DNA of 64,000 nucleotides from Bradyrhizobium campsiandrae (GTDB lineage: Bacteria; Pseudomonadota; Alphaproteobacteria; Rhizobiales; Xanthobacteraceae). The stretch spans positions 1-64,000 of the forward strand of contig NZ_JAANIH010000031.1 of the NCBI RefSeq assembly GCF_014529705.1, in the 5' to 3' direction. The notes below the pieces were generated by a model. That model was given only the letters and a program-made list of their open reading frames with translations, searched no databases and was not told where the DNA came from. Shown piece after piece: positions 19,956 to 28,062 of the stretch; positions within the stretch are counted from its first letter, which is position 1; every line of letters starts with the position of its first letter. A program made the translations under genes and the position numbers.

Positions 19956-21551
19956 TCAGGCCTCGATCAGCCGCTCCCGCAGCTGCCGCTTCACCACCTT
20001 GCCATTGGCGTTGCGGGGCAAAGGCTCGGCGGTCACAGTCATCGTCTCCGGCACCTTGTAGTCGGAGAGCCGCGCGGCGCACCAGGCTCGCAGATCATCG
20101 CTGCCGACCGGTCCGCGCGTGACCACGACCGCATGGACGCGCTCTCCCAGCACCGGACATGGCTTTGCGATGATCGCGCTCTCGACCACCGCGGGATGGC
20201 CGGCCAGCACCGACTCGACCTCGGCCGAATAAATCTTCAGACCGCCGCGGTTGATCATGTCCTTCTGCCGGTCGAACACGCGAACGAACCCTTCGGCATC
20301 GACCGAGCCGAGATCGCCGGAATGCCAGAAGCCGGCGGTGAAGCTCTCGGCCGTCGCCTTCGCATTGTTCCAGTAGCCCTTGATGACGGAGGCGCTTTGG
20401 ATCCAGAGCTCGCCAATCTCGCCCGGCGGCAGCTCGCGCCCGTCAGGCCCCATCGCGATGATCCGCGCCCCCGGACACGGCAGGCCGACGCTGTCGATAT
20501 GGCTCGCGGTCAGCTCGCCCGGCATGAGGGTCGACGGCGACGTCGTTTCGGTCGCGCCGTAGCAGTTCGCCAGCTTCAGGCCCGGAATGGTCGCCTTGAG
20601 CTTCTCGATGGTTGCGACCGGCATCGGCGCGCCGCCGAAGCCGCCGATGCGCCAGCTCGAAAGATCGTAGCTGTCGAAATCGGGCTGCAGCAGACAGAGA
20701 TTGTACATCGCCGGCACCATCACGGTGTAGGTGACGCGTTCGCGCGCGGCGAGCTTGAGATAATCGGCGGCCTTGAACTCCGGCATGATGATCAGCGCAC
20801 CGCCGCAGCGGATCATGGTCGTGATGTTGGCGACGACGCCGGTGACATGCCCGAGCGGGACGGCCGCGATCGAGCGGTCGGCTTGCGTCAATTGCAGGCA
20901 GGACACGAACACCATGGAGGAATGCACGATGTTGCAATGGGCCAGCATCGCGCCCTTCGGCTTGCCTGTTGTCCCCGACGTATAGAGGATCATCGCGGTG
21001 TCCTCTTCGCCCACGTCGACCGGTGCCGAGGCCGGCGCGTTGTCCGCAAGCACGGCGAAGCGCGACAGGGCCGCATCGCCGTCGACGGCGATGCGATGAA
21101 CCTCATCAGGGACATCCTGCGCATCGGGCAGCCGCTCGGCGAGCGCCGCTTCGTGGATCAGGATCCTGGCACCGCAATCGCCGAGGACATAGGCAATCTC
21201 CGGCTTCTGCTGGCGCGTGCTGAGCAGCACCGTGACGAGCCCCTCATGTGCGGCCGCAAACAGCAACAGGGGAAATTCGATGCGGTTGCCGAGCAGGATC
21301 GCGACACGGTCGCCGCGCTGCAGGCCGAGCTTGCGGAAGCCCGATGCAATCCGTGCGGCCTGATCCACCGCCTGCCGCCAGCTCAGCCTAATCTCGCCGC
21401 AGACCAGCGCCTCCCCGTCACCGTTGCGCGCAGCAGTCTCGGCGATCATCGCCCAGAGGCTTGCCGGCCGGTCCGCGAAAGCCGGCACCACCCGATCGCC
21501 AAAACGCGCCTCGAGGCGCATCGGCGGAATCTGAGATTGCGACCAATCCAT
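19956..21551 (-). CDS. AMP-forming acyl-CoA synthetase family enzyme
   Basis: A 531-residue class I adenylate-forming enzyme. Core motifs: P-loop-like TAMILYTSGTTGKPKGAM (A3), the NCYGATETTS adenine-binding block (A5), SGDLG (A7), VFDRQKDMINRGGLKIY (A8 hinge), and LPRNANGKVVKRQL (A10) with the catalytic Lys. It activates a carboxylic acid as acyl-AMP and transfers it to CoA. The substrate (fatty or aromatic acid) is not determined by these motifs. It stands alone; a 170-bp gap separates it from the yfgM-like gene. Confidence 0.93.
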   Translation of the reverse strand: MDWSQSQIPPMRLEARFGDRVVPAFADRPASLWAMIAETAARNGDGEALVCGEIRLSWRQAVDQAARIASGFRKLGLQRGDRVAILLGNRIEFPLLLFAAAHEGLVTVLLSTRQQKPEIAYVLGDCGARILIHEAALAERLPDAQDVPDEVHRIAVDGDAALSRFAVLADNAPASAPVDVGEEDTAMILYTSGTTGKPKGAMLAHCNIVHSSMVFVSCLQLTQADRSIAAVPLGHVTGVVANITTMIRCGGALIIMPEFKAADYLKLAARERVTYTVMVPAMYNLCLLQPDFDSYDLSSWRIGGFGGAPMPVATIEKLKATIPGLKLANCYGATETTSPSTLMPGELTASHIDSVGLPCPGARIIAMGPDGRELPPGEIGELWIQSASVIKGYWNNAKATAESFTAGFWHSGDLGSVDAEGFVRVFDRQKDMINRGGLKIYSAEVESVLAGHPAVVESAIIAKPCPVLGERVHAVVVTRGPVGSDDLRAWCAARLSDYKVPETMTVTAEPLPRNANGKVVKRQLRERLIEA

Positions 21552-21624
21552 GGAAGCGTCCTCGTGTTGTTGCTTTTGTCACCTTCCGCGCATGGGCACG
21601 CGGCGAGTGTCTTGCGCCGACTGG

Positions 21625-22209
21625 CTAGCCACCCATCACGGGAACGCCGATCACGACGGGATGGAATGCAAACGCCAGCGCCAGATAGGCGACGATGCCG
21701 ACCGCGATTGCGATCAGATCGTTGGTGACGCCGCCCACCGGAATCGGTGGGCCACCGGCATCGGTGCGATGCTTGAGCGAAATGCGGTCATACACGCCCC
21801 AGCCCAGGAACGAGCCGAACAGGATGATGGAGCCGAGATCGCCGTTGGCGAGCAGATGCGCCGCCGCCCACAGCTTGACGCCGGCAAGCATCGGATGCTT
21901 CAGCGTCGCATAGATGCGCCCGCGCAAATAGGAAGCGACCACCAGGATCACGGCGGGCAGCATCAGCGCGACCGTGATGTGCTTCATCGCCTTCGGCGGA
22001 TACCAGACGTCGATCCAGCCGGAGCTGCGATAGTGGCCAAAGCCCCAAACGATCAGCGCAAGGCCCGCGAGCGCGACCACGGAATAGAGGATCTTGTAGG
22101 TCCCCTCGCCAAGCCGCGCGATCGCCTGCGCGCGCGCATCACGTTTCGTTGTGAAAACATGGGCGGCGAAAAACAGCACCAGCCCCAGGATCATGACCAG
22201 CAGACCCAC
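21625..22209 (-). CDS. NnrU-family membrane protein
   Basis: A 194-residue polytopic membrane protein with about five to six helices. It shows the NnrU signature: an N-terminal helix GLVLFFAAHVF, RSSGWIDVWYPP, LRGRIYATLKHPMLAGVKLWAAAHLLANGD, and a second conserved HLL/GS block. NnrU was named for a gene near nitric-oxide metabolism genes, and relatives resemble isoprenylcysteine methyltransferase-like folds. The GTG start at 22209 has a strong GGGAGGATATC ribosome site. No denitrification genes are nearby, so a nitrogen-oxide role is unproven here. Confidence 0.85.
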   Translation of the reverse strand: MGLLVMILGLVLFFAAHVFTTKRDARAQAIARLGEGTYKILYSVVALAGLALIVWGFGHYRSSGWIDVWYPPKAMKHITVALMLPAVILVVASYLRGRIYATLKHPMLAGVKLWAAAHLLANGDLGSIILFGSFLGWGVYDRISLKHRTDAGGPPIPVGGVTNDLIAIAVGIVAYLALAFAFHPVVIGVPVMGG

Positions 22210-22279
22210 GATATCCTCCCCTTCACCAGCGCCCCCGCCAAACGCCTATCATCGATCGGCCGTCGGTCGCAACTCTCTC

Positions 22280-22402
22280 ACCCTCATGGTGAGGAGCGCG
22301 CCCTTGCGCGCGTCTCGAAGGATGAAAGGCCCGGCTATCGCAACAATCGGGCCTTTCATCCTTCGAGACGCGCGTGAAGAACGCGCTCCTCAGGATGAGG
22401 GG
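22280..22402. repeat. 123-bp intergenic inverted repeat (CCCTCAT..ATGAGGG type)
   Basis: Arms CCCTCAT..GAGGAGCGCG and CGCGCTCCTC..ATGAGGG enclose a second nested pair, GCGCGTCTCGAAGGATGAAA with TTTCATCCTTCGAGACGCGC, and an inner GGCCCG/CGGGCC pair. The element lies between the nnrU-like gene and a secreted protein gene. The two sides are near-perfect complements, so the RNA would form a long cruciform-like hairpin. It has the look of a dispersed, mobile or processed palindrome rather than a simple terminator. Confidence 0.82.
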
Positions 22403-22408
22403 ATAGAG

Positions 22409-22987
22409 CTACTTTCCGAGTTCGCGATTGTCGACGTAGCGGATCGCGATGGGGCGTCCGGCCAAGGCGCCGCCGAGGCCACTGGTGAATTTCAGCGGCA
22501 GGCAGGCCTTCAGCGATGAATTGATGGCGTCGAGATAGGTCGTCCTCGTGTCGGCCGGAACACCCGCCGTCGCATATGTCAGGCGCGGCGGGCCGATCAG
22601 GCCGCCGGCCTTGTTGAAGCTGAAGCGCACCGACATCTGCATCCCGGTTCGCGCATTGTCCGATGGCGGCGACCAGCAGGTGCGCAGCGCGGCGAAGAGG
22701 TCGCCGATCGTGTCGAGATCGTGATCCGGCTTCTGATACTTGGCCCGATCGGCCTCTGACGGCACGCTCTCGATCGTGAGTTGGAGGTTCTCGCTGTAGG
22801 GATAGTCGATCTCGGGAATGCAGGGCCCGTGCTCAAGCGGACTGCAATAGGACGGCGTGCACGGGCGGTTATCAAGCACGCTGCACGGCGAGTGAGAGAA
22901 CGGGATCGGATTGATCTGGCGCGGTCGCGCGTCGGAGACGACGGTTGATATCGCCAACAGTATGAGAACGAGAATGCCGCGCCACAT
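22409..22987 (-). CDS. Secreted protein with TonB-C-like domain, function unknown
   Basis: A 192-residue protein. A signal peptide (MWRGILVLILLAISTVVSDA) is followed by a Cys/Pro-rich segment with PCSVLDNRPCTP and HGPCIPEID. The second half (about 95-190) has LRTCWSPPSDNARTGMQMSVRFSFNKAGGL. That pattern, a WxPP followed by VRFxxxxxG, recalls the TonB-C-type domain of periplasmic energy-transducer or TolA-like proteins. I choose ATG 22987 because it begins the signal peptide; the open frame extends further but overlaps the prfC region. No operon partner is clear. Confidence 0.72.
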   Translation of the reverse strand: MWRGILVLILLAISTVVSDARPRQINPIPFSHSPCSVLDNRPCTPSYCSPLEHGPCIPEIDYPYSENLQLTIESVPSEADRAKYQKPDHDLDTIGDLFAALRTCWSPPSDNARTGMQMSVRFSFNKAGGLIGPPRLTYATAGVPADTRTTYLDAINSSLKACLPLKFTSGLGGALAGRPIAIRYVDNRELGK

Positions 22988-23069
22988 GCTCTGAGCCCGC
23001 GATGTCACGCGAACAAACGTGGCACCGTCCGTGGAAGCGTCAAGCCCGCGGGCGTTCACATGCTCGCGT

Positions 23070-24707
23070 TCAAGCGGCCCTGCCCTCGCCCTTCTTCTTG
23101 ACGTCCTTGACGTTGGTGAACTCGATGCCCTCGGCGCGCTCCTTGGTGTAGCCGAGGTAGAATTCGTTCCGGGCGAGATACACGGGGTCGCCATCGACGT
23201 CGTCGGCGATGCTCGACGTATTCGCGGCGATGAAGGTGTCGAGCTTCTTGCGGTCCTCCGAGGAAACCCAGCGCGCGAGCTGAAACTCGCTGACCTCGAA
23301 CTCGACCGGCAGCGAATATTCCGCTTCCAGCCGGGCCTTGAGCACGTCGAGCTGGAGCGCGCCGACCACGCCGACCAGCGCCGGCGCGCCGTCGCGCGGA
23401 CGGAACACCTGCACCACGCCCTCTTCCGACATCTGCTGCAGCGCTTCCTTCAGCTTCTTCGCCTTCATCGCGTCGGTCAGACGGACGCGGCGGACGATTT
23501 CCGGCGCGAAGCTCGGCACGCCGACGAAATTGAAGTCCTCGCCCTCGGTCAGGGTGTCGCCGATGCGCAGCGTACCGTGATTGGGAATGCCGACGACGTC
23601 GCCGGCGAAGGCCTCGTCCGCCACCGAGCGGTCCTGGGCGAAGAAGAATTGCGGGCTCGACAGCGGCATGCTCTTGCCGGTGCGCACCAGCTTGGCCTTC
23701 ATGCCGCGGCTGAGCTTGCCGGAACAAAGCCGCGCAAAGGCGATGCGGTCGCGGTGGTTCGGATCCATGTTGGCCTGGATCTTGAACACGAAGGCGCTCA
23801 TGCGCGGATCGGTGGCCTCGACCTTGCGCTGGTCGCTGTCCTGCGCGCGCGGCTCCGGTGCGAAATTGCCGAGGCCTTCGAGCAGGTCGCCGACGCCGAA
23901 ATTACGCAGCGCGCTGCCGAAATAGACCGGCGTCAGATGGCCCTCGCGGAACGCGTCGAGCTCGAACGGCTTTGAGGCCTCGGTGACGAGCTCGAGCTCA
24001 TCCTTCACGGCTGAGGCGTCGAGATTGGCATTGAGCTTGGCGAGCTCCTCGATCTCGATCTGCTGCGCAGCGCCCGTCTTGGCGCCGCCGCCTTCAAGCA
24101 GTCGGACACCGCCGTTGATGACGTCATAGGTGCCGAGGAAGTCGCGGCCGCGGCCGACCGGCCAGGTCATCGGCGTGGTATCGAGCGCCAGCGTCTTTTC
24201 GATCTCGTCGAGCAGCTCGAAAACGTCGCGGCTTTCGCGATCCATCTTGTTGATGAAGGTGATGATCGGGATATCCCGAAGACGGCACACTTCAAACAGC
24301 TTTCGCGTCCGCGCCTCGATGCCCTTGGCGGCGTCGATCACCATCACGGCGGAATCGACCGCCGTCAGCGTGCGATAGGTATCTTCCGAAAAGTCCTCGT
24401 GGCCCGGCGTGTCCAGCAGGTTGAACACGAGCCCTTCGAACTCGAAGGTCATCACCGAGGTCACGACCGAGATGCCGCGCTCGCGCTCGATCTTCATCCA
24501 GTCCGAACGGGTGTTGCGCCGTTCGCCCTTGGCCTTGACCTGACCGGCCAGGTTGATGGCGCCGCCGAACAGCAGCAGCTTTTCGGTCAGCGTGGTCTTG
24601 CCGGCGTCAGGATGGGAGATGATCGCAAAGGTGCGCCGCCGCGCCACTTCTGCAGCAAGCGGAGAACGGGCCGGCGATTCGGCTGTGGTGGTGGCGATGT
24701 CGGACAT
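23070..24707 (-). CDS. prfC: Peptide chain release factor 3
   Basis: RF3, the translational GTPase that recycles RF1/RF2 after termination. Length is 545. G1 is SHPDAGKTTLTE, the switch region GERRNTRSDWMKIERERGIS is characteristic of RF3, G3 is LDTPGHEDFSEDTYR, and G4 is FINKMDRE. Domain II and the RF3 C-terminal domain (GALQLDVLKARLEAEY, PVEFE) follow. It is divergent from sugE, with 159 bp between starts. Identification is secure. Confidence 0.97.
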   Translation of the reverse strand: MSDIATTTAESPARSPLAAEVARRRTFAIISHPDAGKTTLTEKLLLFGGAINLAGQVKAKGERRNTRSDWMKIERERGISVVTSVMTFEFEGLVFNLLDTPGHEDFSEDTYRTLTAVDSAVMVIDAAKGIEARTRKLFEVCRLRDIPIITFINKMDRESRDVFELLDEIEKTLALDTTPMTWPVGRGRDFLGTYDVINGGVRLLEGGGAKTGAAQQIEIEELAKLNANLDASAVKDELELVTEASKPFELDAFREGHLTPVYFGSALRNFGVGDLLEGLGNFAPEPRAQDSDQRKVEATDPRMSAFVFKIQANMDPNHRDRIAFARLCSGKLSRGMKAKLVRTGKSMPLSSPQFFFAQDRSVADEAFAGDVVGIPNHGTLRIGDTLTEGEDFNFVGVPSFAPEIVRRVRLTDAMKAKKLKEALQQMSEEGVVQVFRPRDGAPALVGVVGALQLDVLKARLEAEYSLPVEFEVSEFQLARWVSSEDRKKLDTFIAANTSSIADDVDGDPVYLARNEFYLGYTKERAEGIEFTNVKDVKKKGEGRAA

Positions 24708-24792
24708 GGCGGGAGCGTTTGGCAGGGAAAACGGGCCTGATCAAGCCTCATTTGGTGATTGCGGAGCCCTCTGGCCAGCCCCATATCGGCCT

Positions 24793-24848
24793 GGGGAGGA
24801 CGGCCTTCCCCACTCATCAGCCTATCAGCCTTGCGGGGACGACCCTGC
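24793..24848 (+). promoter_or_regulatory. Guanidine-II (mini-ykkC) riboswitch upstream of sugE
   Basis: Two successive GC-rich hairpins, each with an ACGR loop, precede the sugE start. Hairpin 1 spans 24793-24811 with loop ACGG (24800-24803) and a single bulged T. Hairpin 2 spans 24833-24848 (GCGGGG/CCCTGC) with loop ACGA (24839-24842). The sugE ribosome site AAGGGAGG follows directly and ATG is at 24867. This two-hairpin, twin-ACGR layout is the diagnostic mini-ykkC structure. Guanidinium binding pairs the loops and frees the ribosome site. The downstream gene is the expected target of this class. Confidence 0.88.
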
Positions 24849-24866
24849 CTTGAAGGGAGGGTCGTC

Positions 24867-25181
24867 ATGGCCTGGAGCATCCTGTTCGTCGCCGGTCTTC
24901 TCGAAATCACCTGGGCGATCGGCCTGAAATATACCGAGGGCTTTACCAGGCTTGTTCCCTCCGTCATCACGCTCGCGGCGATGGCCGGCAGCGTGATCCT
25001 GCTCGGGCTGGCTCTGAAGTCCCTGCCCGTCGGAACCGCCTATGCGGTCTGGACCGGGATCGGAGCAGTCGGCACCGCGACACTCGGCATCTACCTGTTC
25101 GGCGAGCCCGCCACCGCGCTTCGCCTTGCCAGCATCGGGCTGATCGTAGCCGGCATCGCCGGGCTGAAGCTCGTTACTTGA
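24867..25181 (+). CDS. sugE: SMR-family guanidinium exporter SugE/Gdx
   Basis: A 104-residue, four-helix small multidrug resistance protein. The conserved membrane glutamate is in LLEITWAIGLKYTEGF. TAYAVWTGIGAVGTATLGI is the SugE/Gdx signature around helix 3, and SIGLIVAGIAGLKL forms helix 4. Gdx proteins work as dual-topology dimers exporting guanidinium in exchange for protons. The guanidine-II riboswitch just upstream strongly supports that function over general drug efflux. Its stop codon overlaps the convergent phosphate transporter gene by eight bases. Confidence 0.94.
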   Translation: MAWSILFVAGLLEITWAIGLKYTEGFTRLVPSVITLAAMAGSVILLGLALKSLPVGTAYAVWTGIGAVGTATLGIYLFGEPATALRLASIGLIVAGIAGLKLVT

Positions 25182-26193
25182 CGAAGATCCGGACCGCCCA
25201 CCAGGAGAGCGCCGCGACGATGGCCGAGGCCGGGATCGTGATCACCCAGGCATAGACGATCGAGCTCGCCACGTTCCAGCGCACCGCCGAAACGCGGCGG
25301 GCCGCACCGACGCCGACGATGGCGCCGGTGATGGTGTGGGTGGTCGAGACGGGAACGCCGAGGAAGGTCGCTATGAACAGGGTCGCAGCGCCACCGGTCT
25401 CGGCGCAGAAGCCCTGCATCGGCGTCAGCTTGGTGATACGCAGGCCCATGGTGCGGACGATGCGCCAGCCACCCATCAGCGTGCCCAGCGCCATCGCGGC
25501 CTGGCAGGACAGAACCACCCAGAACGGCACTGAGAACTCGCTGCCGAGATGCCCCTGCGAATAGAGCAGCACGGCGATGATGCCCATCGTCTTCTGCGCG
25601 TCGTTGCCGCCATGGCCGAGCGAATAGAGCGAAGCGGAGGCGAATTGCAGGACCCGGAAGGCGCGGTCGACCGCGAACGGCGTCGAGCGCACCGAAAGCC
25701 ACGACACGATCGCGACCAGCATCATCGCGAGCAGGAAGCCGACCAGCGGCGAGAGCACGATCGCCAGCACCGCCTTGGACAATCCGCCCCAGACCGCCGC
25801 CGATATTCCGGCCTTGGCCATGCCGCCGCCAACGAGGCCGCCGATCAGCGCGTGCGAGGATGAGGACGGAATTCCGAGCCCCCAGGTCACGAGATTCCAG
25901 ACGATGGCGCCGACAAGGGCTGCGAAGATCACCTGGGCGTCGACGATCGCGGGATCGATGATGCCGGTGCCGATGGTCTGGGCGACGTGCAGGCCGAACA
26001 CCATGAAGGCGACGAAATTGAAGAATGCGGCCCAGAACACCGCGAATTGCGGCCGCAGCACCCGGGTCGAAACGATGGTCGCGATCGAATTGGCGGCGTC
26101 GTGCAGGCCGTTCAGGAAGTCGAACAGCAGCGCGACGGCGATCAGTCCGACCAGGACGGGAAGACCCAGAGGGCCCAAGACGGCAGCATCCAC
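25174..26193 (-). CDS. pit: Inorganic phosphate transporter, PiT family
   Basis: A 339-residue polytopic protein with the PiT duplicated signature. The N-terminal copy is FDFLNGLHDAANSIATIVSTRVL and the C-terminal copy lies around VSTTHTITGAIVGVGAA. SLGHGGNDAQKTMG is the second conserved GxND-type block. PiT carriers import metal-phosphate with protons at low affinity. It starts at GTG 26193. The upstream gene on the same strand encodes a DUF47 PhoU-like protein, the usual partner that regulates Pit. The stop is convergent with sugE. Confidence 0.94.
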   Translation of the reverse strand: MDAAVLGPLGLPVLVGLIAVALLFDFLNGLHDAANSIATIVSTRVLRPQFAVFWAAFFNFVAFMVFGLHVAQTIGTGIIDPAIVDAQVIFAALVGAIVWNLVTWGLGIPSSSSHALIGGLVGGGMAKAGISAAVWGGLSKAVLAIVLSPLVGFLLAMMLVAIVSWLSVRSTPFAVDRAFRVLQFASASLYSLGHGGNDAQKTMGIIAVLLYSQGHLGSEFSVPFWVVLSCQAAMALGTLMGGWRIVRTMGLRITKLTPMQGFCAETGGAATLFIATFLGVPVSTTHTITGAIVGVGAARRVSAVRWNVASSIVYAWVITIPASAIVAALSWWAVRIFVK

Positions 26194-26216
26194 GGCGCGG
26201 CCCTACTCTAAGTTTT

Positions 26217-26292
26217 GCGCATGATCTCCGCGCAAACGCGTATCGCGTTTGTCGCGAAGGAAAACCGCTGCACACTTTTCCGGATCATGCGC
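26217..26292. repeat. 76-bp palindromic element between pit and the DUF47 gene
   Basis: Outer arms GCGCATGATC and GATCATGCGC close a hairpin with inner pairing CGCAAACGCG/CGCGTTTGTCGCG. One arm touches the last base of the DUF47 stop codon. It separates two co-directional genes likely to be in one operon, so the mRNA would carry it as a stable intercistronic hairpin. Such a hairpin could protect the upstream message or lower pit expression. I recall closely similar GATCATGCGC palindromes as common in Bradyrhizobium; this is unverified. Confidence 0.8.
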
Positions 26293-26936
26293 TACACTTG
26301 CTCAATGACGATGCTGTTGATCTCGTTCGCGACGTCGTCGAAGCGATCGGCCACTTTTTCAAGGTGATCGTAGATCTCGACGCCGACGATGAAATCCATC
26401 GCGTTGCCGTTGCGGTGCTTCAGGAACAGCTCCTTCAGGCCGATGTCGTGAAGATCGTCGACGCGCCCCTCGAGCTTGGTCAATTCCTCCGTGATCGCGG
26501 TCAGCATGGCGACGTTCTTGCCGATCTGCTGCATCAAGGGCAGCGCACGCCCGACCAGATTGGCGCAATCGATCAACAGCGCGCCGATTTCGCGCATCGG
26601 CGGCTCGAAGGTGCGGACCTCGAACAGCATCACGGCCTTGGCGGTCTGCTGCATCTGGTCGATGGCATCGTCCAGCGAGGTGATGAGGTTCTTGATGTCG
26701 CCCCGGTCGAACGGCGTAATGAAGGTTCGCCGCACCGCCGTCAGCACCTCGCGCGTGATGTTATCGGCGTCGTTCTCGAACTGGCTGACGCGCTGGCAAT
26801 AGACCGGTGTCTCCTCGCCGCCATTGAGCACGCCCTGAAGCGCAATCGCGCCCTGGATCACGGTCTTGGCATGGCGGTCGAACAGGTCGAAGAACCGTTC
26901 TTCCTTGGGCAGGAAAGCGCGAAACCAACGCATCAT
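26292..26936 (-). CDS. DUF47 PhoU-like regulator of Pit
   Basis: A 214-residue all-helical protein (MMRWFRAFLPKEERFFDLF...). Its family signature residues include acidic helix repeats such as FENDADNITREV and EIYDHLEKVADRFDDVANEI, which contain the E/DxxxD metal-binding pattern shared with PhoU. DUF47 proteins are encoded next to pit in many bacteria and modulate its activity. It sits upstream of pit, separated by a palindromic repeat. The start is one of two adjacent ATG codons at 26936/26933. Confidence 0.92.
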   Translation of the reverse strand: MMRWFRAFLPKEERFFDLFDRHAKTVIQGAIALQGVLNGGEETPVYCQRVSQFENDADNITREVLTAVRRTFITPFDRGDIKNLITSLDDAIDQMQQTAKAVMLFEVRTFEPPMREIGALLIDCANLVGRALPLMQQIGKNVAMLTAITEELTKLEGRVDDLHDIGLKELFLKHRNGNAMDFIVGVEIYDHLEKVADRFDDVANEINSIVIEQV

Positions 26937-26977
26937 GGGACTGGTCTACCTGAGGGAAATGACCCGGCCCGAACGGG

Positions 26978-26995
26978 CCGTCACAAAACCGTCAT
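26978..26995. promoter_or_regulatory. PHO-box-like direct repeat upstream of DUF47-pit
   Basis: CCGTCAC (26978-26984) and CCGTCAT (26989-26995) are 7-bp direct repeats separated by AAAA, so their period is 11 bp. That matches the PhoB box layout (CTGTCAT-4-CTGTCAC). It lies 42 bp upstream of the DUF47 start. The match reads on the strand opposite to the genes, which is unusual, so it is only a candidate PhoB site. Confidence 0.35.
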
Positions 26996-27092
26996 AGACC
27001 ATTTTCGTTCCGCGCGCGTGTCATCTCACGCCCGCGGAGCCGGATCATCCACCGGATTCGCGCAGAAACTAAATTGCCGCGATATCAATGAC

Positions 27093-28061
27093 TTATAGCG
27101 ACCGCCGGAAGTAATGCGCGATTTCGCCGATGACGCCGCGGCGGAAGGTGAGCACGCAGATCACGAAGATCGAGCCCTGGATCACCGTCACCCACTGGCC
27201 AAAGCCCGCCAGATATTGCTGCATGGCGATAATGACGAAGGCGCCGACCACGGGGCCGAAAATGGTGCCGAGACCGCCGACCAGCGTCATCAGCACGACC
27301 TCGCCGGACATCGACCAGTGCACGTCGGTGAGCGAGGCGTTCTGCGCCACGAACACTTTCAGCGCGCCGGCGAAGCCCGCGAGCGTGCCCGACAGGACGA
27401 ACGCCAGGAACTTGTACTGGTCGGTCCGATAGCCGAGCGAGATGGCGCGAGGCTCGTTCTCGCGGATCGACTTCAGGACCTCGCCGAACGGCGAGTTGAT
27501 GATGCGATAGATCAGCAGGAAGCCGGCGAGGAAACCGACCAGCACGACGTAATAGAGCACGGTCGGCTTCGACAGATCGAAGACGCCGAACATCCGCCCC
27601 TGCGGAATGCCCTGGATGCCGTCCTCGCCATGGGTGAACGGCGCCTGGAGGTAGATGAAATACAGCAGCTGCGACAGCGCCAGCGTGATCATCGAGAAAT
27701 AGATGCCCTGGCGGCGGATCGAGATGTAGCCGGTGATGAGGGATAGTCCGAACGCGGCCGCGATTCCGACGAGGACGCCCAGCTCCGGCGGCAGCGCCCA
27801 GACCTTCAGGGCATGCGCGCTGCAGTAGCCCGCGGTGCCCATGAACATCGCATGGCCGAACGACAACAGGCCGCCATAGCCGATCAGGAGATTGAAGGCA
27901 CAGGCGAGCAGCGCAAAGCACAGCGCCTGCATCACAAAGAACGGATAGACTCCCGTGAAGGGCACCGCGGCCAGCAACAGCGCCATCACTGCGAAGACGA
28001 CCATCTCGTCACGCATCGCGCGCGGAGTTACCGGCAGCGTATCGTCCGTCAAGGCTGTCAT
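27093..28061 (-). CDS. livM: Branched-chain amino-acid ABC transporter permease LivM
   Basis: A 322-residue inner-membrane permease with about nine to ten TM helices. The LivM-type core runs through NLLIGYGGLLSFGHAMFMGTAGY, the GYISIRRQGIYFSMITLALSQL segment, and the ATPase-contact EAA-like loop ENEPRAISLGYRTDQYKFLAFVLSG. It is the last gene of a minus-strand operon livG-livF-livK-livH-livM and is one base from the livH stop. It works with LivH as the heteromeric membrane channel. Confidence 0.94.
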   Translation of the reverse strand: MTALTDDTLPVTPRAMRDEMVVFAVMALLLAAVPFTGVYPFFVMQALCFALLACAFNLLIGYGGLLSFGHAMFMGTAGYCSAHALKVWALPPELGVLVGIAAAFGLSLITGYISIRRQGIYFSMITLALSQLLYFIYLQAPFTHGEDGIQGIPQGRMFGVFDLSKPTVLYYVVLVGFLAGFLLIYRIINSPFGEVLKSIRENEPRAISLGYRTDQYKFLAFVLSGTLAGFAGALKVFVAQNASLTDVHWSMSGEVVLMTLVGGLGTIFGPVVGAFVIIAMQQYLAGFGQWVTVIQGSIFVICVLTFRRGVIGEIAHYFRRSL

Positions 28062-28062
28062 A

